DNA of 64,000 nucleotides from Pseudomonas sihuiensis (lineage in GTDB: Bacteria; Pseudomonadota; Gammaproteobacteria; Pseudomonadales; Pseudomonadaceae). The stretch is from the NCBI RefSeq assembly GCF_900106015.1, contig NZ_LT629797.1, positions 1,674,001-1,738,000 of the forward strand, read 5' to 3'. Made by a program: the position numbers and the translations under genes. The notes below the pieces were generated by a model. The model saw nothing but the letters and a program-made list of their open reading frames with translations, was not told the DNA's origin and searched no databases. The number at the start of each line of letters is the position of its first letter. Position 1 is the first letter of the stretch. Below, one piece after another: positions 36,666-45,777 of this stretch.

Positions 36666-38441
36666 TCAGCGCTTGGCCACCAGCTCCTTCGGCAGCTTGA
36701 AGGTCCAGAGCATGCCGCCCTGGTTCAGGTGCTTGACGCGCTTGGCCACCTCGCCACCCCACAGCGGTACCGCACCACCCCAGCCGGACAGCACCGAAAC
36801 GTACTGCTCGCCGTCCATTTCCCAGGTCACGGGCGAGCCGATCACGCCCGAGCCGGTCTGGAATTCCCAGACTTTCTCACCGGTCTTGGCATTGAACGCC
36901 TGCAGGTAGCCTTCCGGGTTGCCGGTGAACACCAGGTTGCCCTTGGTGGTCAGCACGCCGCCCCACAGCGGCGCGTAGTTCTTGTGGCGCCAGACTTCCT
37001 TGCCGGTTTTCGGGTCGATGGCGCGCAGCACGCCGATGTATTCCTCGTTGAGCGGCTTGATGGTGAAGCCGGCACCCAGGTAGGCGGCGCCCTTCTTGTA
37101 GGCGATATCCTCGTTCCAGATGTCCATGCCCCACTCGTTGGACGGCACGTAGAACAGGCCGGTGTCCTGGCTGTAGGCCATGGGCATCCAGTTCTTCGCG
37201 CCGAGGAAGGCCGGAGCGGAGAACACGCTCGTGCCCTTCTCCTTCGCGCTAGGCGAGCCCGGACGGTTGCTGTCGTCGTAGATCGGCCGGCCGTTCTTGT
37301 CCAGGCCTTTGGCCCAGGTGATCTTGTCGACGAAGGGGAAGCCACGGATGAACTTGCCGTTGGTGCGATCGAGCACATAGAAGAAGCCGTTACGGTCGGC
37401 AGTGGCCGCAGCCTTCACGGTCTTGCCGCCTTCCTGATAGTCGAAGGAGATCAGCTCGTTGACGCCGTCGAAGTCCCAGCCGTCGTGCGGCGTGGTCTGG
37501 AAGTGCCATTTGATGCTGCCGTCGTCCGGGTTCAGTGCCAGGCGCGACGAGGAATAGAGGTTGTCGCCAGGACGCAGGTGCGAGTTCCACGGTGCCGGGT
37601 TGCCGGTACCGAAGAACAGCAGGTTGGTGTCGGCATCGTAGTAGCCGCCCAGCCAGGGCGCGGCGCCGCCGGTCTTCCACAGGTCGCCCGGCCAGGTCTT
37701 GCCGGCCTCGCCACCGCTGATACCGTTCTCGACGGCCTTGCCGTCCTTGTAGACGTAGCCCATGTGACCTTCGACGGTCGGGCGACTCCAGAGCAGCTCA
37801 CCGTTCTTCGGATCGTAGGCTTCGATCTTGCCGACCACGCCGAACTCACCACCGGAGACGCCAGTGATCAGCTTGCCGTTGACCACCAGCGGCGCCGCGG
37901 TGATGGAGTAACCCGCCTTGTGATCGGCGACGTTCTTGCGCCATACCACTTTGCCGGTGTCCTTGTTCAGCGCCACCAGCTTGGCATCCAGGGTGCCGAA
38001 GATCACCAGGTCGTCGTACAGGGCGACACCCCGGTTGATCACGTCGCAGCAGGGGCGGATATCGTCTGGCAGGCGCGCTTCGTACTGCCACAGCTCACGC
38101 CCGGTGCGCGCATCGACGGCGAACACCCGCGAGTAGGAAGCGGTGACGTACATCACCCCGTCCTTAATCAGCGGCTGCGCCTGCTGACCACGCTGCTTCT
38201 CGCCACCGAAGGACATGGTCCAGACCGGGCGCAGTTCCTTGACGTTCTGATCGTTGAGGATGTTCAGCGGGCTGTAGCGCTGGCCCTGCAGACCGAGGCC
38301 ATTGGTGACGATCTCGTCGGTGGTGGTGGCGTCCTTGAGAATCTCGGCGTCGGTGACCGCCAGCGCGGCGGCGGACGGCAACAGCATGGCGGCACAGAGT
38401 GCGGTGAGGAGGAAAGGCTGGCGAAGACCGGCGTGTTTCAT
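36666..38441 (-). CDS. pedH: PQQ-dependent alcohol dehydrogenase, lanthanide type (PedH-like)
   Basis: A 591-residue periplasmic quinoprotein alcohol dehydrogenase with an eight-bladed propeller. The signal peptide is [20 protein letters not shown] through ALA (start ATG 38441). The vicinal disulfide is in [10 protein letters not shown]. The catalytic Asp is residue 323 in WDFDGVNE, with a second Asp two residues on at 325. That D-x-D pair is the lanthanide-binding signature of XoxF/PedH enzymes, whereas calcium enzymes have Ser or Ala there. Accessory genes and cytochrome c550 lie upstream on the same strand, and exaC lies beyond it. Lanthanide dependence is inferred from the one residue and the PedE/PedH precedent. 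Confidence 0.9.
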   Translation of the reverse strand: MKHAGLRQPFLLTALCAAMLLPSAAALAVTDAEILKDATTTDEIVTNGLGLQGQRYSPLNILNDQNVKELRPVWTMSFGGEKQRGQQAQPLIKDGVMYVTASYSRVFAVDARTGRELWQYEARLPDDIRPCCDVINRGVALYDDLVIFGTLDAKLVALNKDTGKVVWRKNVADHKAGYSITAAPLVVNGKLITGVSGGEFGVVGKIEAYDPKNGELLWSRPTVEGHMGYVYKDGKAVENGISGGEAGKTWPGDLWKTGGAAPWLGGYYDADTNLLFFGTGNPAPWNSHLRPGDNLYSSSRLALNPDDGSIKWHFQTTPHDGWDFDGVNELISFDYQEGGKTVKAAATADRNGFFYVLDRTNGKFIRGFPFVDKITWAKGLDKNGRPIYDDSNRPGSPSAKEKGTSVFSAPAFLGAKNWMPMAYSQDTGLFYVPSNEWGMDIWNEDIAYKKGAAYLGAGFTIKPLNEEYIGVLRAIDPKTGKEVWRHKNYAPLWGGVLTTKGNLVFTGNPEGYLQAFNAKTGEKVWEFQTGSGVIGSPVTWEMDGEQYVSVLSGWGGAVPLWGGEVAKRVKHLNQGGMLWTFKLPKELVAKR

Positions 38442-38550
38442 TGCGGCTACCTCTGCGGGTTCATTGTTATTGCCGGGAAATTTTCCCGGTCTGCCGCAAA
38501 TTCTTGGCTCACCCGGGTCACCCAACAATTGCACCCCCAGCCGATTTTCC

Positions 38551-38570
38551 TCGTTCCTTGGTAGCAATAC
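38551..38570. promoter_or_regulatory. exa-type box upstream of the lanthanide-type dehydrogenase
   Basis: TCGTTCCTTGGTAGCAATAC, a weaker match that keeps the core CCTTGGTAG of the box at 42581. It lies 110 bp upstream of the start. Confidence 0.45.
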
Positions 38571-38658
38571 CTGCTCCACAGGCCATGATCATGACGATTG
38601 CGGCGGCCCCGGCTTTGCCCGACACTTGGCCGCCCGCACATTCTGATCGGAGACGCCC

Positions 38659-39045
38659 GTGCCCCACCCTCGCCAGGAAATTCTCAACCATCTCGATGCA
38701 CTGGACTGCACGGTCTATCGCCCCGACGAGCAGGACCCGGATGCCGAAGAGCAGGACCTGGGCGACGCCAAGGTGCTGATCACCGGCGCCTTCGAGCCGC
38801 CACAGGAGTGGGACGCGCACCAGCGCGAGGACTACTACGGCGAGGAAGATCCCACGCACTTCGTCAGCGCCCATATCGAATGCCTGGCCAAGCCAGCCAC
38901 CCGGGAATTCTTCATGCCCGACAGCGGTGACTACGTGGCCGTGCAGTCCAGCCAGGGCGACGTGGTGATGTATTACGTCTACGACCACGAAGAGACCGAG
39001 CACGGCCGTCATTACGTGCTGATTCGTGATGACGAAGAGCTCTGA
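38659..39045 (+). CDS. conserved hypothetical acidic protein
   Basis: A 128-residue, very acidic protein starting at GTG 38659 (MPHPRQEILNHLDALDC) and ending HYVLIRDDEEL. It contains no signal peptide or membrane segment and I recognise no domain. It is divergent from the lanthanide-type dehydrogenase, and its spacer includes the latter's box. Codon usage is like its neighbours. REP repeats directly follow its stop. I cannot assign a function. Confidence 0.7.
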   Translation: MPHPRQEILNHLDALDCTVYRPDEQDPDAEEQDLGDAKVLITGAFEPPQEWDAHQREDYYGEEDPTHFVSAHIECLAKPATREFFMPDSGDYVAVQSSQGDVVMYYVYDHEETEHGRHYVLIRDDEEL

Positions 39046-39055
39046 TCGCTGAGAG

Positions 39056-39197
39056 TGGGAGGCGCTTCAGCGGCGACTCTTTTATACGCAAGTCGCGGCT
39101 AAAGCCCTTCCCACAGGGTATTTCCAGCACATGCTGGTGCGCGCAGCGCACCCTACCAAGCCGTGGCGACGTTCGCGTAGGGTGCGCCGCGCGCACC
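39056..39197. repeat. REP cluster (two families)
   Basis: The first pair begins GTGGGAGGCGCTTCAGCGGC and closes TTCCCAC (39056-39114). It is followed by two opposed GTAGGGTGCGC-family units at 39136-39156 and 39177-39197. Confidence 0.75.
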
Positions 39198-39214
39198 GAT
39201 GACACCCCAGGTTT

Positions 39215-40144
39215 CTAATCCTGACGATCAACCCGCCCCATGGCATTGAGCTCGTAGCGCGGGTAGAGGTGGCTGACGCTGCGGATCAGCTCGTAGCGCG
39301 ACAGGTTGACCTGGGCGAAGCGCTCAGGGATGGGCGCGCGGATCAATTCGTTCATCTCCGCGCCCTGCTCCGCCCCCTGACGCAGCATGCCATCGAGCCA
39401 GCCCAGGTAATCACGCATCTGCACGAACGGCGCCGCATCGGTGGTCACCGGGCCATGGCCGGGCACGATCTGCTTCCAGGGCATTGCTTCGAGCCGATCC
39501 AGATCAGCCAGCCACACGTCCAGCCCCGGGCTGTTCGGTGTGGTCAGCGCGCGCTGGTAGAACAGGATATCGCCGGCAAACAAGACGCCCGTGCGCTCGT
39601 CGAGAATCGCCAGATCGGCACCGGTGTGGCCACGCAGCGCCAGCAGTTGCAGGCGTCTGCCGCCTATCTCCAGCGTGCCTTCCTGCACGTCCTCGGTGGG
39701 CAACACCACTTCGGTACCTCGCATCCAGTCGCCGACCAGGCGGTACATGTTCTCCGCCATGGCATCGCCCTGCTCGGCCAACAACCCTGTGGTCTCGGGT
39801 AGCGCCGCGATAGGCACCCCGGCGAAAGCCTGGTTGCCGAGCACATGATCGGGGTGATGGTGAGTCAGCAACACGCGCACCACCGGTTTGCCGGTGGTTT
39901 TCTCGATACTCTGGCGCAGCGCCTCGCCGTAGCGGCGCGACGGGCCGGTATCGATCACCACCACGCCGTCAGCGGTTTCGATGAAGCCCACGTTGACGAT
40001 ATTGCCGCCGTTGTCCGCGGCGAAATTATCGGTGCTGCCTTCCAGCAACCAGACGCCGTCAGCAATCTGCCGGGGTTGCAGGTGGTAGTCGAGCGCCTGG
40101 GCAAACCCGGTACCGAGAGCCAGCAGAAACAGTATCCAGCGCAT
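39215..40144 (-). CDS. quinoprotein relay-system zinc metallohydrolase
   Basis: A 309-residue metallo-beta-lactamase-fold protein with a signal peptide (MRWILFLLALGTGFAQA). It has the zinc motif HHHPDH at 95-100 (LLTHHHPDHVLGN), LALRGHTGADLAIL, FAGDILF and IVPGHGPV. It belongs to the group of SoxH-related periplasmic metallohydrolases found next to PQQ dehydrogenases and SoxYZ-like carriers. The reaction is unknown; the company suggests maintenance of the carrier or dehydrogenase. It is part of the minus-strand series exaB, MxaJ-like, SoxYZ-like, this gene. Confidence 0.87.
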   Translation of the reverse strand: MRWILFLLALGTGFAQALDYHLQPRQIADGVWLLEGSTDNFAADNGGNIVNVGFIETADGVVVIDTGPSRRYGEALRQSIEKTTGKPVVRVLLTHHHPDHVLGNQAFAGVPIAALPETTGLLAEQGDAMAENMYRLVGDWMRGTEVVLPTEDVQEGTLEIGGRRLQLLALRGHTGADLAILDERTGVLFAGDILFYQRALTTPNSPGLDVWLADLDRLEAMPWKQIVPGHGPVTTDAAPFVQMRDYLGWLDGMLRQGAEQGAEMNELIRAPIPERFAQVNLSRYELIRSVSHLYPRYELNAMGRVDRQD

Positions 40145-40263
40145 GCTTTTCTCCTCGAAATCGGCCTGAGCCGCGAGCTTCGCCCCGAGGCGGGGCTCCT
40201 ACAGACTGGGCGAGCATTGTTGGTTCTTGTGGGAGCCGCGCCCCGCGGCGAATAGAACCGTCG

Positions 40264-41013
40264 TCAGAACGCGGCCTGGAATTCGTTGCCGTTGTTGTCG
40301 CGCAGCCACAGCTCGGCGTGCCGATTGCCGCGCAGGTCGAAGCTCAGCGTCGGGTTCTCGCTGACCGCCGGAAACAGCTCGATGCGCCCCAGCACCTGGC
40401 CATCGGCATCGCGCAGCTCGGCTTCTTCGATGTAGAACTCGGGGATGCCGCCGACCAGGCCGTTGTCCATCGGGTGCGACACCTGCAGGCGCAGCCGGCT
40501 GTCCTCACCGCGTACGAAGCGCTTGCCCAACACTTGGCCCAGGCGCTCCTCCCAGCCTGCCTCGGCACGCACTACGCTAGGCGCGGTACAGCCGCCACCC
40601 GCCGCTTCGACGCGGGCCGAGCCGATATGCCAGACGCCATCGTCGGTCAGCACCGCCGCGCGAATCGGCGTGGCCTGCTCGACACGGATACGAATAGCCA
40701 GACTCGGTTCCAGGTGGTCGCCGGGGGCGAAGTCGAGAATACGCGGGATCGGGTTGAGCTCGGCCCAAGCCAGAATGCGCTTGACCTTGCCACGGTAGGC
40801 GCTGGCGTCGATCTGGATCGGCACCTGGCGCGCATCCTCGGCGAATGGCGGCACCTCGAGGCGAATCTTGTCGTCGAATACGAAGGCCTCACCGTTGAGC
40901 AGACGCTGGTGGTAGTAGTCCCACATCACCGAGGTGACCGGATCGGGCGCGGCGGCCCGCGCTTCCCAGGCCCAGGCAAACAGGGCCAGCAACATCAGGC
41001 TACGCCAATCCAT
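40264..41013 (-). CDS. quinoprotein dehydrogenase-associated SoxYZ-like carrier protein
   Basis: A 249-residue exported protein (signal MDWRSLMLLALFAWAWEARA). It combines a SoxY-like half, ending in the GGGC motif with Cys142 (AAGGGCTAP), and a SoxZ-like half (HPMDNGLVGGIPEFYIEEAEL). In thiosulfate oxidation the SoxY cysteine carries sulfur intermediates. The PQQ-linked version has no known cargo, and a swinging-arm role with the adjacent metallohydrolase is inferred. The reading frame is complete. Confidence 0.87.
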   Translation of the reverse strand: MDWRSLMLLALFAWAWEARAAAPDPVTSVMWDYYHQRLLNGEAFVFDDKIRLEVPPFAEDARQVPIQIDASAYRGKVKRILAWAELNPIPRILDFAPGDHLEPSLAIRIRVEQATPIRAAVLTDDGVWHIGSARVEAAGGGCTAPSVVRAEAGWEERLGQVLGKRFVRGEDSRLRLQVSHPMDNGLVGGIPEFYIEEAELRDADGQVLGRIELFPAVSENPTLSFDLRGNRHAELWLRDNNGNEFQAAF

Positions 41014-41034
41014 CGCCCACCTCCGGCTCGACTC

Positions 41035-41907
41035 TTATTGGTATTGTTCTGGCTTCTCGTAGCGCAGCCCGTAGCGCGCATACAGGCGCTCGAGCGAGCC
41101 GTCGAGAATCAGGGTTTCCAGCTGTTCTTCCAGGGCATAGGCCAATTGCCGATTGGTTTCGTGCACCGCCATGCCGATTTCCCAGATCTGCCGGCCCATG
41201 TCCGGGTAGGCGTTCTCGGCCAGCGCCAGTTGCGGGTCATCGGCCTCGTGCAGCAGCCAGTCCACCTCGCCACGCAGCGCCATCACCGCATCCACTTCAC
41301 CACCCTGCATGGCCGCAAAGGCCAGCTTCGGCGTTGGGTAATGGCGGGTTTCCTGGCTGAGCATGCCGCCCTGCACCGAACTCAGGTAGAACGAGGGCAC
41401 ACTCTCGACTTCCACGCCCACCGGATGCTGGCGCAACGCAACGATGCTCGCCACCTCGGCCAGCCGCCGACGGTCGAACGCCAGCTGCCAGCGCTCGCGC
41501 TGATAGGGGCCGAACATCACCACGCGTTCGTTGACCAGCTCGCCCAGCTCATTGCGCATCTGCGCGTAGTCACGGTCGTATGGCACACGCAACATCACAT
41601 CGGCCAGCTGGCCCTGCGCGGTCACCCGACCACGCCAGATGTAGTCACGCAGGTCGTCGTCAAGCTTTTCGCCTGGCGGCGCCCACATCACTTCCAGCTT
41701 CAGCCCAAGCCCTTCGGCCAGCGCCTTGGCCAGCTCGTAGTCGACGCCACGCGGCTGACCGTCCTGCTCGTAGCTGTAGGGCGGGAAGTTCTGGTACAGC
41801 GCCACGCGCAGGATGCCCGACTCGGTGATGCGGTCGAAGTCGCGCACCTGCGCCTGGGCAATGCCCAGGCCTAGCAGCAGGCCACACAGGAGGATCAGCC
41901 GGCGCAT
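41035..41907 (-). CDS. MxaJ/PedG-like periplasmic binding protein
   Basis: A 290-residue periplasmic solute-binding-fold protein (SBP family 3). It has a signal peptide (MRRLILLCGLLLGLGIAQA, start ATG 41907), a first lobe LRVALYQNFPPYSYEQDGQPRG, then DYELAKALAEGLG, and a closing helix LDGSLERLYARYGLR. In methanol and ethanol systems such proteins (MxaJ/XoxJ, PedG) partner the PQQ dehydrogenase rather than an ABC importer, probably in its activation or maturation. It stands between cytochrome c550 and the SoxYZ-like carrier. Confidence 0.86.
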   Translation of the reverse strand: MRRLILLCGLLLGLGIAQAQVRDFDRITESGILRVALYQNFPPYSYEQDGQPRGVDYELAKALAEGLGLKLEVMWAPPGEKLDDDLRDYIWRGRVTAQGQLADVMLRVPYDRDYAQMRNELGELVNERVVMFGPYQRERWQLAFDRRRLAEVASIVALRQHPVGVEVESVPSFYLSSVQGGMLSQETRHYPTPKLAFAAMQGGEVDAVMALRGEVDWLLHEADDPQLALAENAYPDMGRQIWEIGMAVHETNRQLAYALEEQLETLILDGSLERLYARYGLRYEKPEQYQ

Positions 41908-41939
41908 GACGCGAGCGCTTATGAAGAAATCGTCGTGAG

Positions 41940-42045
41940 CGATGTCAGGTCGCGCTGGGCCTGCGCGCAGCAAGCGGAATGTATTGAAATACATGAGCAT
42001 TGCGAGCACCGCCGAAACGCGAGATGCCGAGCGCAGCAGATTTAT
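41940..42045. repeat. dispersed repeat, copy 2 (TACATGAGCATT family)
   Basis: It contains CAAGCGGAATGTATTG and TACATGAGCATTGCGAGC, then CCGAGCGCAGCAGATT, in the same block order as 34706-34812. It fills the exaB/MxaJ-like spacer. Confidence 0.6.
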
Positions 42046-42055
42046 CATCAAGCGC

Positions 42056-42475
42056 TTACTCCTCGACGTGCACGCTCTCCAGATAGGTACGCACCGCCCA
42101 CAGCGCTTCCTGGCTGAGGAAGTCGGCCATCTTCGGCATGTACACACGGCCATCGCGCACCGCACCGTTGATCACCCGTTCCTTGTACCACTCGTCACCC
42201 ATGGCACCCAGCTCGAGCAGGCGCAGGTCCGGGGCGATACCGCCGGACTTGGCTTCCAGGCCGTGGCAGGCGGCGCAGTTCTGGTTGTAGGCAGAAGAGC
42301 CGATCTCGATGGCGCGCGGGTTGTCGCGATAGGGGTTCTCGTCCAGCCATTGCTCACCGAGCGGTTCCAGGCCATCGGTGTTCACCGCCTGCGGTACCAC
42401 ATCACCGTGCGCCCAGAGGTTGGTCGATGCGGCGAGCAACAGCAGCGCCAGGGCGGATTGGATCTTCTTGTTCAT
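42056..42475 (-). CDS. exaB: cytochrome c550, electron acceptor of the quinoprotein dehydrogenase
   Basis: A 139-residue periplasmic c-type cytochrome with a signal peptide (MNKKIQSALALLLLAASTNL, start ATG 42475), a single heme site C67AACH71 and a probable Met ligand in VYMPKMADF. It takes electrons from the PQQ alcohol dehydrogenase (ExaB/PedF). It is divergent from exaA with a 329-bp shared promoter region and heads the minus-strand accessory series. Confidence 0.93.
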   Translation of the reverse strand: MNKKIQSALALLLLAASTNLWAHGDVVPQAVNTDGLEPLGEQWLDENPYRDNPRAIEIGSSAYNQNCAACHGLEAKSGGIAPDLRLLELGAMGDEWYKERVINGAVRDGRVYMPKMADFLSQEALWAVRTYLESVHVEE

Positions 42476-42804
42476 GGCTAGGACCTCATCTAATGCACGC
42501 AATACAGCCCATAAAGAGCTCGTGGCGACCATCTTAGAAAGGCCGTGCAACGCGCCGAATGCTGCTTTGGTGGTCGCGTTCTAGTCCCTTGGTAGTAGGG
42601 CTTGTGAGGGGGTGTTGGCGATGCCTTGGCAGCAAGGCCAAGTCATGGGCCGACCGGGAAATCCTCCCGGCAAAGGCGGGAGTTTTTCCGTAGGCGCGAA
42701 GGTGGCCGGGCACCACCATCGGCTTGCCTCTGCTGGACATCCCCGGAACCCAGTTTTCGCGGTGTCACTGCAGCGACCTACCACCTCCAATGGGAAGCAC
42801 AACG
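42476..42804. promoter_or_regulatory. divergent exaB/exaA promoter region
   Basis: A 329-bp intergenic region between the divergent starts of exaB and exaA. It contains one clear exa-type box at 42581-42600. An imperfect hairpin (CCGGGAAATCCTCCCGG, 42655-42671) lies in the exaA leader. No coding sequence. Confidence 0.7.
42581..42600. promoter_or_regulatory. exa-type box in the exaA/exaB spacer
   Basis: CTAGTCCCTTGGTAGTAGGG, an inverted repeat with CTA(G)T/(G)TAG-like arms around CCTTGG. It lies 106 bp from the exaB start and 205 bp from the exaA start. Confidence 0.65.
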
Positions 42805-44667
42805 ATGACAACAAGAAACCTACCCAGCACCCCGCGCCCTCTGGCGCTTGCCCTGATGTTGGCCGGCGGCCTGGCGCTGAGCCAGGGCGCATTCGCCAAG
42901 CCGGTCACCTGGGAAGACATCGCCAACGACCACACCACCACCACCAATGTGCTGCAGTACGGCATGGGCACCAACGCCCAGCGCTGGAGCCCGCTGGCTC
43001 AGGTGAACGCCGAAAACGTGTTCAAGCTGACCCCGGCCTGGAGCTACTCCTTCGGTGACGAGAAGCAGCGCGGCCAGGAGTCCCAGGCCATCATCCACGA
43101 CGGCGTGGTCTACGTGACCGGCTCCTACTCGCGCGTCTTCGCTCTCGATGCGAAAACCGGCAAGCGCCTGTGGACCTACAGTCACCGCCTTCCCGACGAC
43201 ATCCGCCCGTGCTGCGACGTGGTCAACCGCGGCGCCGCCATCTATGGCGACAAGATCTACTTCGGCACCCTCGACGCCCGCGTCGTAGCGCTGAACAAGG
43301 ACACCGGCAAGGTGGTCTGGAACAAGAAGTTCGGCGATCACTCCGCCGGCTACACCATGACCGGCGCGCCGACCATCGTCAAAGACGGCAAGACAGGCAA
43401 GGTGTTGGTGATCCACGGCAGTTCCGGTGACGAGTTCGGCGTGGTCGGCAAGCTGTTCGCCCGCGATCCGGATACCGGTGAAGAAGTGTGGATGCGCCCC
43501 TTCGTCGAGGGCCATATGGGCCGCCTGAACGGTAAGGACAGCACCCCGACGGGCGACGTCAAAGCGCCGAGCTGGCCGGATGATCCCAACCACCCGACCG
43601 GCAAGAAGGAAGCCTGGAGCCAGGGCGGCGGTGCGCCGTGGCAGAGCGCCAGTTTCGATGCCGAGACCAACACCATCATCATCGGCGCCGGCAACCCGGC
43701 CCCGTGGAACGGCTGGGCACGCACCAGCGACGGCGGCAATCCCAAGGATTACGACAGCCTGTACACCTCCGGTCAGGTCGGCGTCGATCCCACCACCGGC
43801 GAAGTGAAGTGGTTCTACCAGCACACCCCGAACGATGCCTGGGACTTCTCCGGCAACAACGAGCTGGTGCTGTTCGACTACAAGGACAAGGACGGCAAGG
43901 TCACCAAGGCCACCGCCCACGCCGACCGCAACGGCTTCTTCTACGTGGTCGACCGCGCCAACGGCAAGCTGAAGAACGCCTTCCCCTTCGTCGACAAGAT
44001 CACCTGGGCCAGCCATATCGATCTGGAAACCGGTCGCCCGGTCGAGAACGAAGGCCAGCGCCCGCCGAAGCCCAAGCCCGGTGAAAGCAAGGGTGAAGTG
44101 GTCGAAGTCTCCCCGCCGTTCCTCGGCGGCAAGAACTGGAACCCGATGGCCTACAGCCAGGACACCGGCCTGTTCTACGTCCCGGCCAACCACTGGAAAG
44201 AGGACTACTGGGCCGAAGAGGCGCATTACAAGAAGGGCTCCGCCTACCTGGGCATGGGCTTTCGCATCAAGCGTCTGTTCGACGACCACGTCGGCATTCT
44301 GCGCGCGATGAACCCGACCACCGGCAAGGTCGCCTGGGAACACAAGGAGCGCCTGCCGCTGTGGGCCGGCGTGCTCGCCACCAAGGGCAACCTGGTGTTC
44401 ACCGGCACCGGCGACGGCTACTTCAAGGCCTTCGACGCCAAGAACGGCAAGGAGCTGTGGAAGTTCCAGGTCGGCACCGGGATCATCTCCCCGCCCGTCA
44501 CCTGGGAGCAGGACGGTGAGCAGTACATCGGCGTGACCGCCGGTTACGGGGGCGCCGTGCCGCTGTGGGGCGGCGACATGGCCGACCTGACCAAACCGGT
44601 CGCTCAAGGCGGCTCCTTCTGGGTGTTCAAGCTGCCGAGCTGGGACAAGGCCAGCGCCCAACGCTAA
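42805..44667 (+). CDS. exaA: PQQ-dependent ethanol dehydrogenase, calcium type (ExaA/PedE)
   Basis: A 620-residue periplasmic quinoprotein ethanol dehydrogenase, very close throughout to ExaA of P. aeruginosa (VTWEDIANDHTTT, HGSSGDEFGVVG, then [18 protein letters not shown]). It has a signal peptide (MTTRNLPSTPRPLALALMLA and on to GAFA). The vicinal disulfide is in RPCCDVVNRG. The catalytic Asp is residue 347 in NDAWDFSGNNE, followed at +2 by Ser349, which is the calcium-type residue. The start ATG 42805 has GGGAAG upstream. It is followed by a hairpin and the pentapeptide protein gene. Confidence 0.96.
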   Translation: MTTRNLPSTPRPLALALMLAGGLALSQGAFAKPVTWEDIANDHTTTTNVLQYGMGTNAQRWSPLAQVNAENVFKLTPAWSYSFGDEKQRGQESQAIIHDGVVYVTGSYSRVFALDAKTGKRLWTYSHRLPDDIRPCCDVVNRGAAIYGDKIYFGTLDARVVALNKDTGKVVWNKKFGDHSAGYTMTGAPTIVKDGKTGKVLVIHGSSGDEFGVVGKLFARDPDTGEEVWMRPFVEGHMGRLNGKDSTPTGDVKAPSWPDDPNHPTGKKEAWSQGGGAPWQSASFDAETNTIIIGAGNPAPWNGWARTSDGGNPKDYDSLYTSGQVGVDPTTGEVKWFYQHTPNDAWDFSGNNELVLFDYKDKDGKVTKATAHADRNGFFYVVDRANGKLKNAFPFVDKITWASHIDLETGRPVENEGQRPPKPKPGESKGEVVEVSPPFLGGKNWNPMAYSQDTGLFYVPANHWKEDYWAEEAHYKKGSAYLGMGFRIKRLFDDHVGILRAMNPTTGKVAWEHKERLPLWAGVLATKGNLVFTGTGDGYFKAFDAKNGKELWKFQVGTGIISPPVTWEQDGEQYIGVTAGYGGAVPLWGGDMADLTKPVAQGGSFWVFKLPSWDKASAQR

Positions 44668-44676
44668 AGGCCCAAC

Positions 44677-44702
44677 GCATGGCGCACCTGAGTGCGCCAT
44701 GC
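44677..44702 (+). terminator. hairpin after exaA
   Basis: A perfect 11-bp stem GCATGGCGCAC/GTGCGCCATGC with loop CTGA, 9 bp after the stop. There is no T tract, so it could end transcription partially or protect the mRNA 3' end. Confidence 0.55.
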
Positions 44703-44767
44703 ACGCTACCTGTGGGAGGGGCTTTAGCCGCGACTGCCTCACCCATCATCCCATTCGAGGACTCGCC

Positions 44768-45427
44768 ATGAACTACCTGCCCCTGCTTATCCCGGTCCTG
44801 CTACTGGTAATCGGCAGCCACGCCATCGGCGCCGAAACCCAGAACGACGGCGTGCCGCAGATCAACGGCTGCCGCATCGAACCCGACAGCAAATGCCCCA
44901 ACGCCAACCTGCGCGGCGCCGACCTGCGCAACCTCGACATGCGCCGCATGGACCTGTCCGGTGCCGATCTTTCCGGCGCCGACCTGCGCCACGTCAACCT
45001 CGACCTGGCCAACCTGGAGAAAGCCAAGCTGCGCGGCGCCAACCTGACCCGTGCCAGCCTGCAACAGAGCAACCTGCGCCTGGCCGACCTGTCTGGCGCC
45101 AGCCTGGTGGCCATCAGTGGCTGGGCCCTTTTCGCCCAGGCTGCGCAATTCGAAGGCGCCGACATGCGCGCCGCCAACCTGGAATTCGCCCGCCTCTCCG
45201 GCGCCAAGCTGCACAACGTCCAGCTGCAGGCGGCCAACCTGGAAATGACCTGGTTGAGCAAGGCCGACCTAAAGGGTGCGCATCTGGAAGATGCCAACCT
45301 GCAGGAAGTGAAACTCAGCGGCTCCAACCTGGAAAACGCCAACCTCACCGGCGCGCGCACCCGCTTCGGCAACTTCCAGGACGCCAACATGCCCGGCTGC
45401 GTGCAATGCCCCAAAGGGTGGGATTGA
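44768..45427 (+). CDS. secreted pentapeptide-repeat protein
   Basis: A 219-residue exported protein with a signal peptide (MNYLPLLIPVLLLVIGSHAI through GA). About 30 consecutive A(D/N)LxX pentapeptides (NANLRGADLRNLDMRRMDLS and onward) should fold as a right-handed quadrilateral beta-helix. Cysteines cluster at both ends (INGCRIEPDSKCPN and GCVQCPKGWD), suggesting disulfide-capped ends. A pentapeptide protein occupies the same place in the P. putida ped cluster as I recall it. No enzymatic role is known; a scaffold or PQQ-dehydrogenase accessory function is inferred only from position. Confidence 0.85.
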   Translation: MNYLPLLIPVLLLVIGSHAIGAETQNDGVPQINGCRIEPDSKCPNANLRGADLRNLDMRRMDLSGADLSGADLRHVNLDLANLEKAKLRGANLTRASLQQSNLRLADLSGASLVAISGWALFAQAAQFEGADMRAANLEFARLSGAKLHNVQLQAANLEMTWLSKADLKGAHLEDANLQEVKLSGSNLENANLTGARTRFGNFQDANMPGCVQCPKGWD

Positions 45428-45607
45428 GCCCGCTCGCAAACACCCACACCCCGTAAGAGCGGCTGGGCGGCACTGCGCTTCAGCCGCGATGCACGCCTTA
45501 ACATCGCGGCTAGAGCCGCTCCTACAGGCCGGCTGCAACATTAGGCTACAGGCTGCTCTTGTGGGAGGGGCTTTAGCCGCGACTGGCGCCTCCCAAGGTT
45601 AGCTTCG

Positions 45608-45664
45608 TAGCCCGATGAATCCGGGAGCAATATGTCTGCGGTCCCCGGATTTCATCCGGACTAC
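45608..45664. repeat. GTAGCCCG-type REP pair
   Basis: GTAGCCCGATGAATCCGGG faces CCCGGATTTCATCCGGACTAC. A sister pair is at 59164-59222. Confidence 0.75.
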
Positions 45665-45704
45665 ACGCCAGTGCCGATCAACTAAGCCTCCAGACCGCTT
45701 CCCG

Positions 45705-45777
45705 TAGGAGCCCCGCCCCGGGGCGAAGCGCTTCGAGTGCCCGTCGTACGGGTTCGCGGCGGGGCGCCGCTCCTACA
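45705..45777. repeat. GTAGGAGC-type REP pair
   Basis: GTAGGAGCCCCGCCCCGGGG faces CGGCGGGGCGCCGCTCCTAC. Confidence 0.75.

Noticed and set aside
36729..38564. A 611-codon open frame opposite the lanthanide-type dehydrogenase
   Set aside because: Antisense shadow; the minus-strand gene has a signal peptide, disulfide and catalytic motifs.
39056..39197. CRISPR array from repeated palindromes
   Set aside because: Units differ in family and orientation and lack regular spacers; they are REP elements. No CRISPR array was seen in the window.
41908..42165. 86-codon N-terminal extension of the MxaJ-like protein
   Set aside because: It runs through the dispersed repeat and into exaB; ATG 41907 begins a good signal peptide.
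42820..44742. A 640-codon minus-strand frame opposite exaA
   Set aside because: Antisense shadow of a highly conserved gene; low-complexity composition.
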